Notes under the pieces: generated by a model
Told to the model about the DNA's origin: nothing
Seen by the model: the letters and a program-made list of their open reading frames with translations, nothing else
The model's database searches: none
Shown here: positions 30,990 through 41,076 of the stretch, piece by piece
How the letters are laid out: each line of letters opens with the position of its first letter
How positions within the stretch are numbered: position 1 is the stretch's first letter
Translations under genes and position numbers: made by a program
Origin: Blastomonas aquatica
GTDB lineage: Bacteria; Pseudomonadota; Alphaproteobacteria; Sphingomonadales; Sphingomonadaceae
Direction: 5' to 3'
NCBI RefSeq assembly: GCF_014639875.1
Contig: NZ_BMGD01000001.1
Coordinates: forward strand, 558,001 to 622,000
Length of the DNA: 64,000 bases

Positions 30990-31072
30990 GTCATTCCCGC
31001 GCACGCGGGAATCCCGCTTTTGCGCCAACGCTAAGACAGGTAGCGGGACCCCCGCCTGCGCGGGGGTGACGA
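30990..31072. repeat. Inverted repeat (type C) between yidC and engB
   Basis: Palindromes CCCGCGCACGCGGG and CCCCGCCTGCGCGGGGG are themselves arranged as larger inverted halves (GTCATTCCCGC...GCGGGGGTGAC). The plan matches type B but the sequence is different. It fills the yidC-engB gap and reaches the engB start region. Confidence 0.75.
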
Positions 31073-31087
31073 GAATTGTGGCAGCAT

Positions 31088-32890
31088 TCACGCCTTGCTC
31101 TTGTCCTTCTCGGCCTTGGCCGCCTTGGCCGCCGCCTCTTGCGCGGCGAGCTCCTTGAGCTGCGGATGGCGGCTGTACAGCCACTTCTGCTGCGCGATGG
31201 TCAGGATGTTCGACATCGCCCAGTACAGCTGCAGGCCCGCCGCAAACGGCGCCATCACGAACATCAGCACCCACGGCATGATCGAGAACACCTGCTGCTG
31301 CACGGGATCCATCGGCGCGGGATTGAGCTTGAACTGCAGCCACATCGTGACGCCCAGGATGATCGGCAGGATGCCGATGGCGATCATGCTCGGCGGATCG
31401 AACGGCAGCAGGCCGAACAGGTTGACCGGGGTCAGCGGATCGGGCGCGGACAGATCCTTGATCCACAGTGCGAATGGCTGATGTCGCATTTCGATCGCCA
31501 GCAGCAGCACCTTGTACAGCGCGAAGAACACCGGAATCTGCAGGAACATCGGTAGGCATCCGGCGAGCGGATTGACCTTTTCCTTCTTGTACAGCTCCAT
31601 CATCTCGGTCTGGAGCTTCTGCTTGTCGTCCTTGTAGCGCTCCTGCAGCGCCTTCATCTTGGGCTGCACCGCGCGCATCTGCGCCATCGAGGCGAACTGG
31701 CGCTGCGCGATGGGGTACATCAGACCGCGGATGATGATGGTGAGCAGGATGATCGCCACGCCGAAGTTGCCGACCTGCTCGAACAGCCAGTTGAGCAGCT
31801 TGAAGATCGGCTTTTCGAACCAGATGAACCAGCCCCAGTCGACCGCACGGTCGAGCAGCTTGATATCCTTGGCATCAACATAATCGTCGAGCAGCTCGGT
31901 TTCCTTGGCACCGGCAAACAGCATCGAGTTGGTCTCGATCATCCTGCCGGGCGCGACCACCGTGGTGTCGAACAGCAGTTCGGACTGATAGAGCTGGCCG
32001 CCGAGCGACCGGAAATTGCCTGCCATCTTGCTGGTCGAGCCAGGCGCGGGGATCAGCGCAGACAGCCAATAGTGGTCGGTAAAGCCCAGCCAGTCGATGT
32101 TGCCGCCATATTCGACAAGCTTTGTGGGGCTTTCGTCGAGATCGTCATAATGCACGTCGAAATCGGCGACATCGTCGAACACGCCGATCGGGCCATTGCG
32201 GACCGTCCAGGTGCTGGGGTCGGCATTCGCACTGGTGCGGTTGATCAGGCCCAACGGCCGGACGATCGCAGGCGTGGCACCCGAGTTGATAAAGCGCTGG
32301 GTGACGGTGATCAGGTAGTTGGCATCGATCGCATAGACGATCTCGAAACGCTGTCCGGCAGGGTTGGTCCAGCGCAGGGTGATCGGGGTGGCAGGCGTCA
32401 GCGTGCCGCCGCTCGGGGTCCACACGGTCTGGCTGGTCGGGGTGGCCACGCCTTCGCCAATCCAGCCGAACTGCGCGAAATACTGGTCTGCCGTACCTGC
32501 GGGCGAGAACAGGTGGACAAGGTCGCTGTCCTTGTCGAGCCGCTCGCGGTAGTCCTTGAGCACGATGTCATCAAGGCGCGCGCCGGTGAGGTTAATCGAG
32601 CCGCCGACGCGCGGCGCATCGATCGTGACGCGGGTGCTGTCGGCAAGCACGGCGGTGCGGCTGCGGATGACCTTGGAGGCGCTCCCGGTATCGGGAACGG
32701 TGCCGGCGACGGTGCCCGATGTGGCGCCGGTTCCGGGTGCAACGGGATCGAGACCGGGGCGCGGCGCGTTCGCCACATCTTCGACGGTCGCTGGACGCGC
32801 TGGATAGAACACCTCCAGCGCATAAGGCCATCCGAACAGAATCAGGGCCATCAGGGTGATGGCCAGGATGACGTTACGCTGATTCTCCAC
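31088..32890 (-). CDS. yidC: Membrane protein insertase YidC
   Basis: A 600-residue Oxa1-family insertase. The N-terminal signal-anchor is VILAITLMALILFGWPYALEVF. A large periplasmic domain (about residues 60-340) follows, then the conserved membrane core (GNFGVAIILLTIIIRGLMYPIAQRQ with the hydrophilic-groove Arg, then CLPMFLQIPVFFALYKVLL). The C terminus is short, basic and Ala/Lys-rich. The start codon is GTG 32890. It lies 49 bases after yidD in the rpmH operon and inserts respiratory and probably rhodopsin-type membrane proteins; the last point is inference. Confidence 0.96.
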   Translation of the reverse strand: MENQRNVILAITLMALILFGWPYALEVFYPARPATVEDVANAPRPGLDPVAPGTGATSGTVAGTVPDTGSASKVIRSRTAVLADSTRVTIDAPRVGGSINLTGARLDDIVLKDYRERLDKDSDLVHLFSPAGTADQYFAQFGWIGEGVATPTSQTVWTPSGGTLTPATPITLRWTNPAGQRFEIVYAIDANYLITVTQRFINSGATPAIVRPLGLINRTSANADPSTWTVRNGPIGVFDDVADFDVHYDDLDESPTKLVEYGGNIDWLGFTDHYWLSALIPAPGSTSKMAGNFRSLGGQLYQSELLFDTTVVAPGRMIETNSMLFAGAKETELLDDYVDAKDIKLLDRAVDWGWFIWFEKPIFKLLNWLFEQVGNFGVAIILLTIIIRGLMYPIAQRQFASMAQMRAVQPKMKALQERYKDDKQKLQTEMMELYKKEKVNPLAGCLPMFLQIPVFFALYKVLLLAIEMRHQPFALWIKDLSAPDPLTPVNLFGLLPFDPPSMIAIGILPIILGVTMWLQFKLNPAPMDPVQQQVFSIMPWVLMFVMAPFAAGLQLYWAMSNILTIAQQKWLYSRHPQLKELAAQEAAAKAAKAEKDKSKA

Positions 32891-32939
32891 GCTTCAAACC
32901 TCGTTCCGGTAATGCATTCGGGGGCGCCTCATGTGCGCG

Positions 32940-33149
32940 TCAGGGCACCGGATCATGGCCGTGCCCGCCCCATGGGTGACAGCGCAATAGCCGCTTCGTC
33001 GCCAGCCAGCCACCCTTAATCGCACCATGGCGATTCAGCGCCTGAATGGCGTATTCCGAGCAGCTTGGGTCATAGCGGCAGGCAGGCGGCAGGATCCGTG
33101 ATGGCCCCAGTTGCCAGCCCCTGGCGATCCAGATCAGGACGTGCTTCAT
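32940..33149 (-). CDS. yidD: Membrane protein insertion efficiency factor YidD
   Basis: A small 69-residue basic protein with the family pattern: an amphipathic N terminus ([11 protein letters not shown]), then P[11 protein letters not shown] and [16 protein letters not shown]. It assists YidC-dependent insertion at the inner membrane. It lies between rnpA and yidC, as in most bacteria, 9 bases after rnpA. Confidence 0.95.
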   Translation of the reverse strand: MKHVLIWIARGWQLGPSRILPPACRYDPSCSEYAIQALNRHGAIKGGWLATKRLLRCHPWGGHGHDPVP

Positions 33150-33158
33150 CGCGAGCGC

Positions 33159-33629
33159 TTACCGCCGCCGGGGCTTGCCGCGCGGCGGGCGGCGATCGGC
33201 CGAGGCCTTGCCATCGCGCACCCGTTCGAGCGCGCGCACCAGATCGGCCTGCATCACCGCAAACTCGCGGGTCATCGCCTCGTCCCGCCCGATCAGCACA
33301 TGATCCGCGCCGGGCAAGCCGTGGGTCTTGAGCACCTCGTGTACCATCGCACGAAAGCGTCGCTTGATTCGGTTGCGGACCACCGCGTTGCCGATCTTCT
33401 TGGTGACGGTGTAGCCGACGCGCGTCTGTGCGCTGTCATCGCCGCGCTGCTTGACCAGCAGCACGAACGCAGGCGTTCCAACCCGCAGCCCGCCATTGGC
33501 GCTGAGAAAATCCGATCGCAGACGCAGCACTACGGGCGCGCCGGAGGTATCCGGAGCGCCCGTCGATGCGGTCAGACTGAATGATGAATCAGCAGCTACG
33601 CCCGAATCTCCGGGCGCCGACTGATCCAC
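33159..33629 (-). CDS. rnpA: Ribonuclease P protein component
   Basis: 156 residues; the protein subunit of RNase P, which processes tRNA 5' ends. The signature RVGYTVTKKIGNAVVRNRIKRRFR is present. The N terminus carries about 30 unusual Ser/Ala/Thr-rich residues before the core (LRLRSDFLSAN), and the C terminus has a basic tail (RRPPRGKPRRR). The start is GTG 33629, eight bases after the rpmH stop, consistent with translational coupling. The extended N terminus could be over-annotated, but I find no better start. Confidence 0.92.
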   Translation of the reverse strand: MDQSAPGDSGVAADSSFSLTASTGAPDTSGAPVVLRLRSDFLSANGGLRVGTPAFVLLVKQRGDDSAQTRVGYTVTKKIGNAVVRNRIKRRFRAMVHEVLKTHGLPGADHVLIGRDEAMTREFAVMQADLVRALERVRDGKASADRRPPRGKPRRR

Positions 33630-33637
33630 AGCCCCGA

Positions 33638-33772
33638 TCAGGCGCTCAGGCGCTTACGGCCACGGGCACGACGGGCGCGCAGAATGGCGCGACCACCGAC
33701 GGTCGAGGTGCGCTGACGGAAGCCGTGACGACGAGCGCGCACAAGGTTGCTGGGCTGAAATGTGCGCTTCAT
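33638..33772 (-). CDS. rpmH: 50S ribosomal protein L34
   Basis: A 44-residue, highly basic ribosomal protein with the invariant pattern [20 protein letters not shown] and R[16 protein letters not shown]. ATG 33772. It is the first gene of the rnpA-yidD-yidC-engB operon. It is not adjacent to dnaA here. Confidence 0.98.
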   Translation of the reverse strand: MKRTFQPSNLVRARRHGFRQRTSTVGGRAILRARRARGRKRLSA

Positions 33773-33948
33773 GCGGCACTCCTGAAAACTGTGACCCGAA
33801 AACCGGGTGTGATGATGGTGGTCGATTCGCCGCAAGCTACAGCCGATGCCGAGCCCGCGAAAGCAGGCCGCATACGTTTGGGGGCAGGCAAAGTCAAGCG
33901 ATCCAAGCGCCGCCCGCGCCATTTCCGGCGCCGCGACCGGTGCTTCGA

Positions 33949-34616
33949 TCAGCCCGCCGCCGCCTCGCATACGGTCAGGATGCTCACCAGATTCCCGATC
34001 GGGCTTACATCACGCAGCGCACGCGCCAGCGCCAGGTTTCGCGCCGCCTCGTCTGAAAGGCCGGCGGCCTGATACCGCTCCGGGGTCAATCGCGCGGTCA
34101 GTTTGGTTTCCAGCGCCTGCAGCCGCGTCACGAAGGCCTCGCTCCCGGTATCGTCGAGGTCGCCCTGCGCCATATCGGACAGGTACATGGTCAGCGCGAG
34201 GCACTGCATATCGCGCGCAAATGGATCGGAAGGCAGCGTTATCGTGCGCCTGGAACTGATCAGGGGATAGCGGTTGGCGCATTGCGGCAGCATTGCCGGG
34301 GCATCGGTTGCCAGCGTATCCAGATTGGGCGGCGGCGCTGCGACCAGCTCTTCAACCTTGTCGACGAAGCCATCGGGCGCGTCGGCGGTCGCGGTGCGAG
34401 CGGCGTCGAACAGGAACCACATCGCCTCGGCCATCGGCTCGGCCTGGCCGCGGCCGGTCAATACCGCGGAATAAAAGCACATGATCGCAGCATCCTGCGA
34501 GCTTGCAGGCAGCTGCGGTGCGGGTTGCGCCTGCGCCCCTTGAATACCGGCAAGGGCCAGCGCCGCGCCAATCAGCGCGACCCCGGCCCTTGCACGAAAT
34601 CCTGAGGCAGGCGCGA

Positions 34617-34620
<4 letters not shown>
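33949..34620 (-). CDS. Exported four-cysteine protein of unknown function (paralogue B)
   Basis: 223 residues, no family recognised. The signal peptide ([20 protein letters not shown]) is followed by a helical domain with Cys 48, 114, 140 and 218. Motifs near the third Cys and GLSDEAARN resemble the protein at 16444-17148, so both belong to one small family, probably periplasmic with two disulfides. Its ATG (34620-34618) overlaps the acnA stop as ATGA, giving translational coupling to aconitase. A metabolic link is not evident. Confidence 0.6.
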
Positions 34621-37289
<2,669 letters not shown>

Positions 37290-37618
37290 AGGGAGTCCCT
37301 TCCAAGAGTAACAATGTGTTCTGGCGCCGCAGCGGCACCCAAGTGTGTGACGGTTCGCACCGGAAGGCCGGATTGGGGACGCGCGCGACCATTTTCTGCG
37401 CGAAACCGGCGGGCCGATGCTGAATCGGGTGTGTCGTGGCTGGCCTTAGCGCAAGGTTGTGCGAGGGGAAAGGGGGAAGGGGCTGCAGCGGTGGTCGTGA
37501 ACGTATGTAATTCGAGGAACGACGCAATCGAGTCTCGATTCTCGGCGACTTTTCCGTGTCTTCCGATCCTTACTAGACCTCCCTGGGCAGCGGATCTGGA
37601 GGCCGTTCGGACCCCTGC
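37290..37618. other. Non-coding gap upstream of acnA
   Basis: About 330 bases between the acnA start and the PagL-like stop. It must contain the acnA promoter, but no -35/-10 pair stands out. I see no repeat of the types found elsewhere and no RNA gene. Confidence 0.5.
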
Positions 37619-38299
37619 CTATCGCTTGCCCTCGAAGCTGCGAACCAAGCGCAGGCCGACATGGTCGATGCCGGGGTTCTGGTCGGAGAAAACCTGCGCA
37701 TGGCTATGATGCTCCCAAACCAGCTCCGCCGCCCATTTCCGGCTGAGGCGGACGCCGACCGAAGCGTTGGGGTTGAACAGCACCCGCGACCCGAATGAGG
37801 TCTGGGTCTGGTAAATGGCGAAGCGCCGTCGCGCCTCGTCGATCGCCAGGCCAGGCGCGAACGGGTCGGGGGTGAAGCGGTAGCCATCATGTATCGTCAG
37901 ACCGATGCCAACCTGACCATAAACGCGGCCGCCCAGGACATGCTGTCGCCATTCCGCACCAACACTGGCAAAGCTTGTACGTCCCTCCAGACTGATCTGC
38001 GCCTTGGCAGCCAGGCGTGGCTTGAGCGCGAAGCCGAGTGGTGCGGTGCGATAGAGCAGTTGCACGTCGGCGGTACCGTTCTCTTCCATCCCATCATAGA
38101 CCTGACCCGGCGGCAGTGGTGGCAGATCGAAGCTCAGGCTGCTGCCGAGTGGGTGAAAGTTCGCACCGTGGCGCAGCACGCCGACGGCCAGTTCCGCACC
38201 GGGACGATCCTCACCGCCTCCGCTTTCGGTTTGTGCGGCGGCGGGAATGGAGGCGAGCGTCAACGCCGCGGCAAGCACGGTAAATTGCATGCGAATCAT
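37619..38299 (-). CDS. Acyloxyacyl hydrolase / PagL-like lipid A deacylase
   Basis: About 226 residues. A signal peptide (FTVLAAALTLASIPAAAQ) is followed by a small beta-barrel. Near the C terminus WEHHSHAQVFSDQNPGIDHVGLRL matches the PagL-type active-site region (His-Ser pair, then N-P-G), and the protein ends in strand LVRSFEGKR. It would trim a 3-O-acyl chain from lipid A, or the equivalent sphingomonad lipid, at the outer membrane. ATG 38299 is preferred. It is divergent from the DUF2975-like gene. Confidence 0.72.
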   Translation of the reverse strand: MIRMQFTVLAAALTLASIPAAAQTESGGGEDRPGAELAVGVLRHGANFHPLGSSLSFDLPPLPPGQVYDGMEENGTADVQLLYRTAPLGFALKPRLAAKAQISLEGRTSFASVGAEWRQHVLGGRVYGQVGIGLTIHDGYRFTPDPFAPGLAIDEARRRFAIYQTQTSFGSRVLFNPNASVGVRLSRKWAAELVWEHHSHAQVFSDQNPGIDHVGLRLVRSFEGKR

Positions 38300-38385
38300 G
38301 GATAACCTCAAAGCAAAACGGCTGTCCTCGCGCCGCCGTTTGCGTGTATAATGACAAAAATTTGCTGTCAAACAGAAAGAATATT

Positions 38386-39009
38386 ATGCAGGACAGATAT
38401 TGGTTGCCGCCAAGCCAGGCGCGCAGGTTTCGCCTTATCGGGGCGCTGTTCCTGTTCGCGGCTTTGGTTATGCTGCCCGTCATCGTCTTTGCAGGCCTTA
38501 CACCGGGCGCATACCCCTATTGCGGCGGCGAAGGGTGCTTGTGGGAGGCAAAACCCGCAAGCCTGCTGAGCCAGGAGATCCGCTTGCAGGTCGAGGCGAC
38601 GGCACAGGCGCGAACCGCATTTGCCGCGTATGTCGCGCGGCCAGACGTCCGGCTGGGGCTTGCCGCCATCGAAGCGGTCGTGAGCGTGCCTTATGCGCTG
38701 CTGCTCGCGTGTGTCGGCCTAGCCCTGCGCCGATTGGGGGCTCCCGGCGGCCGGGCGCTGGTCGAGGCGCTGCAATGGTTGAAAAGGGCATCGGGCGCGG
38801 CGGTCATCTGGGCGCTTGCCAGCCCTATTCACCAGACGCTGCTCGAATCTTATCTCTCACCCGGCACCCCGACAGGGCCAACGCTGCAGATCGTGGTCAA
38901 CCTTGCCTATATCGCGACGCCGCTGCTGCTCGCGTTGGCGGGCTATGCGGTCACCTGGGCGATCGAAACTGCGCTTCGCAAGCAGAACGAACTCGACGGG
39001 TTCGTCTAA
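38386..39009 (+). CDS. DUF2975-like membrane protein
   Basis: 207 residues with about four membrane helices: RFRLIGALFLFAALVMLPVI near the N terminus, a helix around residue 105 (VVSVPYALLLACVGLALRR), one at GAAVIWALASPIH and one at AYIATPLLLALAGYAVTWAI. A loop has a Cys-x4-Cys pattern (YCGGEGC). The family assignment rests on topology and on the XRE gene that follows with a one-base overlap, the usual DUF2975/YozG arrangement. Such pairs probably regulate themselves; the signal is unknown. Confidence 0.62.
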   Translation: MQDRYWLPPSQARRFRLIGALFLFAALVMLPVIVFAGLTPGAYPYCGGEGCLWEAKPASLLSQEIRLQVEATAQARTAFAAYVARPDVRLGLAAIEAVVSVPYALLLACVGLALRRLGAPGGRALVEALQWLKRASGAAVIWALASPIHQTLLESYLSPGTPTGPTLQIVVNLAYIATPLLLALAGYAVTWAIETALRKQNELDGFV

Positions 39010-39248
39010 TGCCGATCATCGTCAACCTCGACGTCATGCTCGCACGCCGCAAGGTGCGGTCGAAGGAACTGGCCGAGGCCATTGGCATCACCGAATCCAA
39101 TCTCTCGCTGCTGAAATCGGGCAAGGTCAAGGGGATCCGCTTCTCGACGCTCGCGGCGATCTGCTGCTATCTGGAATGCGAGCCAGGAGACATCATCGGC
39201 TACAGCCAGTCGCCCGACGATCTGCATGATTTCGACGGTCCGGAATGA
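39009..39248 (+). CDS. XRE family (YozG-like) helix-turn-helix regulator
   Basis: A 79-residue Cro/CI-type HTH protein: LARRKVRSKELAEAIGITES then NLSLLKSGKVKGIRFSTLAA, and C-x-Y-L-x-C-x-P-G-D-I-I, the classic end of YozG-like repressors. ATG 39009 shares an A with the preceding TAA stop (TAATG), so translation is coupled to the membrane protein. It lies immediately upstream of the LOV-HTH gene. Confidence 0.85.
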   Translation: MPIIVNLDVMLARRKVRSKELAEAIGITESNLSLLKSGKVKGIRFSTLAAICCYLECEPGDIIGYSQSPDDLHDFDGPE

Positions 39249-39357
39249 CGGTGCTGTCCTTATATCCGACTGCGCGGATCAGATCAGGTGCCAGATTATG
39301 CCGCAGGAGCGGCTGCTTCATGCGTTGCAGCGGCACGCATTGACCTGTAGGCCAGTT

Positions 39358-40029
39358 ATGGGGGGCAACGAACGCCGCGACCAAGCGACGGCAGCCCGAA
39401 AGCACCATGACATGCCTGCCACCTTCGACGCGGTGGCTGACGGATTGATCGCATCGATCCGGCTCAGCCCGATAGCTGCGGTGATCAGCAACCCACGGTT
39501 GCCAGACAACCCGATCATCGCAGTGAACACCCCGTTCTGCGAGTTGACCGGCTATCAGCCACCCGAAATCATCGGCCGAAACTGCAAGTTCCTGGCTGGG
39601 CCTGCAACCGAACCCTGGCTGACCGACCGCATCCGCGACGGGGTACAACGCCACCGCCCGGTGCTGGTCGAAATTCTCAACTACAAGCGCGATGGCACGG
39701 CGTTCCGGAACGCCGTGCTGGTCGCCCCGGTGTTCGATTCGGAAGGCGCGCTGACCTATTTCCTGGGCTCTCAGGTCGAACTGCGCGAGGACGACGCCGG
39801 CCCCAACAGCAACCGTCATCATCGCGCGGTCGATCTCGTCAAGAAGCTGACCCCGAGGCAGCGGCAGATCCTGCAACAGATCGCCGCCGGGCACCGCACC
39901 AAGCAGATCGCCTACCGGCTGTCGCTGAGCGAGAAAACGGTCAAGATGCACCGGTCCGCGCTGCTTGCCAGGCTGGGGACATCCAACGTTGCCGATGTCA
40001 TCCGGATCGCGGTCGAAGCGGGGTTGTAG
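39358..40029 (+). CDS. EL222-like blue-light LOV-HTH transcription factor
   Basis: 223 residues. The LOV (flavin-binding PAS) domain covers about residues 34-145 and carries the photoactive Cys in IIGRNCKFLAG (Cys 76), FMN-contact residues in EILNYKRDGTAFRN and a terminal Gln in FLGSQVEL. A linker helix and a LuxR-type HTH (LTPRQRQILQQIAAGH ... SEKTVKMHRSALLARLG) follow, ending RIAVEAGL. Layout and sequence agree closely with EL222 of Erythrobacter litoralis, which dimerises and binds DNA after blue light forms a Cys-flavin adduct. Start uncertain (39298, 39358 or 39412 are in frame). It is upstream of and co-oriented with the rhodopsin. Confidence 0.93.
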   Translation: MGGNERRDQATAARKHHDMPATFDAVADGLIASIRLSPIAAVISNPRLPDNPIIAVNTPFCELTGYQPPEIIGRNCKFLAGPATEPWLTDRIRDGVQRHRPVLVEILNYKRDGTAFRNAVLVAPVFDSEGALTYFLGSQVELREDDAGPNSNRHHRAVDLVKKLTPRQRQILQQIAAGHRTKQIAYRLSLSEKTVKMHRSALLARLGTSNVADVIRIAVEAGL

Positions 40030-40038
40030 CGACACTAC

Positions 40039-40050
40039 AGCCTAAAGACC
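40039..40050. promoter_or_regulatory. Candidate LOV-HTH (EL222-type) binding site
   Basis: AGCCTAAAGACC fits the palindromic EL222 consensus RGNCYWWRGNCY, as I recall it, at all 12 positions. It starts 10 bases after the LOV-HTH stop and lies in the leader/promoter region of the rhodopsin. If CAATAT at 40076-40081 is the -10, the site is centred near -43, the usual position for LuxR-type activators. An alternative -10 (TATAGA, 40052) would put the site in the promoter spacer. Confidence 0.6.
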
Positions 40051-40237
40051 GTATAGAATTAACTGCGCAACAACCCAATATGCGGGGGATCGGGGTCATA
40101 TGCTTGGCGCCGTCCCGCAAGATAACGGGTCGTCTTCAGGGTACTGTGGATCTATCCGGCTGGCAGGACATGCAAAGCACCGTGGCAACGACAATGTCTT
40201 TACCGTTCGTCCAACGCCATTTTTGCAGGGGTCCAGC

Positions 40238-41020
40238 ATGGATACAATTACAGCGGGCCAATATTTATTGGTCTACAACGCCTTTTCATTCACTTTCGCT
40301 GCCATGGCAGCGGCTACTTTGTTCTTCTGGTTCGGCCGTTCTCAGGTCGGCCCGGCCTACAAGACCGCGCTGACCATCACCGGCCTTGTCACCGCGATTG
40401 CGGCCTATCATTATTTCCGCATTTTCGAGAGCTGGTCATCGGCATATGCGCTGACCGATGGCGTGATCACGGCCAGCGGCGTCGGGTTCAACGACGCCTA
40501 TCGCTATGTCGACTGGCTGCTGACGGTACCGTTGCTGCTGATCGAGCTGGTGCTGGTGATGCGGCTGTCGCAAAGCAAGACCGTCTCGCTTTCGGTCCGG
40601 CTTGGCTCGGCCGCAGCGTTGATGATCATCCTGGGCTATCCCGGTGAAGTTGCCGACGACAACACGACGCGTGCGATCTGGGGAACCCTTTCGTCTATTC
40701 CGTTCCTCTATATCGTCTGGGAGCTGTTCAAGGGCCTGGGCGATGCGATCGAGCGTCAGCCCGAAAGCGCGCGCGGCCTGATCAAGCAGGCGCGCCTGCT
40801 GACCTTCGCGTCATGGGGCTTCTACCCGATCGTCTATATGATCCCCTACACCAGCCTGTCGGGTGGTGCAGTCGAAACCGGCGTGCAGATCGGCTACACG
40901 ATTGCCGATATCGTCGCCAAGGTTGGCGTCGGCATCCTGGTCTACATGATCGCGGTGCGGAAGTCGGAAGCCGAATATGGTGATGCGGCCAAGCCGGTTA
41001 CCGTAGCGGTTGCCCAGTAA
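40238..41020 (+). CDS. Xanthorhodopsin/proteorhodopsin-type light-driven proton pump
   Basis: 260 residues, seven helices. Helix C RYVDWLLTVPLLLIELVLV contains the proton acceptor Asp 92, Thr 96 and donor Glu 103 (DTE motif of outward H+ pumps). Leu 100, at the tuning position, predicts green absorption. Lys 228 (DIVAKVGVG) is the retinal Schiff-base lysine and His 58 (AYHYFR) partners the Asp. Gly 149 (IWGTLSS) aligns with the glycine that opens the carotenoid-antenna pocket in xanthorhodopsin. ATG 40238 follows GCAGGGG. The retinal synthase gene follows 56 bases later. Confidence 0.97.
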   Translation: MDTITAGQYLLVYNAFSFTFAAMAAATLFFWFGRSQVGPAYKTALTITGLVTAIAAYHYFRIFESWSSAYALTDGVITASGVGFNDAYRYVDWLLTVPLLLIELVLVMRLSQSKTVSLSVRLGSAAALMIILGYPGEVADDNTTRAIWGTLSSIPFLYIVWELFKGLGDAIERQPESARGLIKQARLLTFASWGFYPIVYMIPYTSLSGGAVETGVQIGYTIADIVAKVGVGILVYMIAVRKSEAEYGDAAKPVTVAVAQ

Positions 41021-41028
41021 GATTGAGT

Positions 41029-41066
41029 CATCGGCCGATCGAACCACCTGGTTCGCTCGGCCGATG
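41029..41066 (+). promoter_or_regulatory. Strong intercistronic hairpin between rhodopsin and blh
   Basis: CATCGGCCGA (41029-41038) pairs perfectly with TCGGCCGATG (41057-41066), and inside it GAACC pairs with GGTTC around an ACCT loop. There is no T-run, so it is more likely an mRNA stabiliser or processing site, or a partial transcription block, than a classic terminator. It would let rhodopsin be made in excess over Blh. Confidence 0.7.
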
Positions 41067-41076
41067 AACCTCCGTC

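Noticed and set aside
33638-33772. rpmH-rnpA region as the replication origin neighbourhood
   Set aside because: No dnaA or DnaA-box cluster is seen nearby; in many Alphaproteobacteria this block is not at oriC.
39343-39354. CCTGTAGGCCAG before the LOV-HTH gene as a second EL222-type site
   Set aside because: Only one half-site (AGGCC) fits; the spacer and other half violate the consensus.
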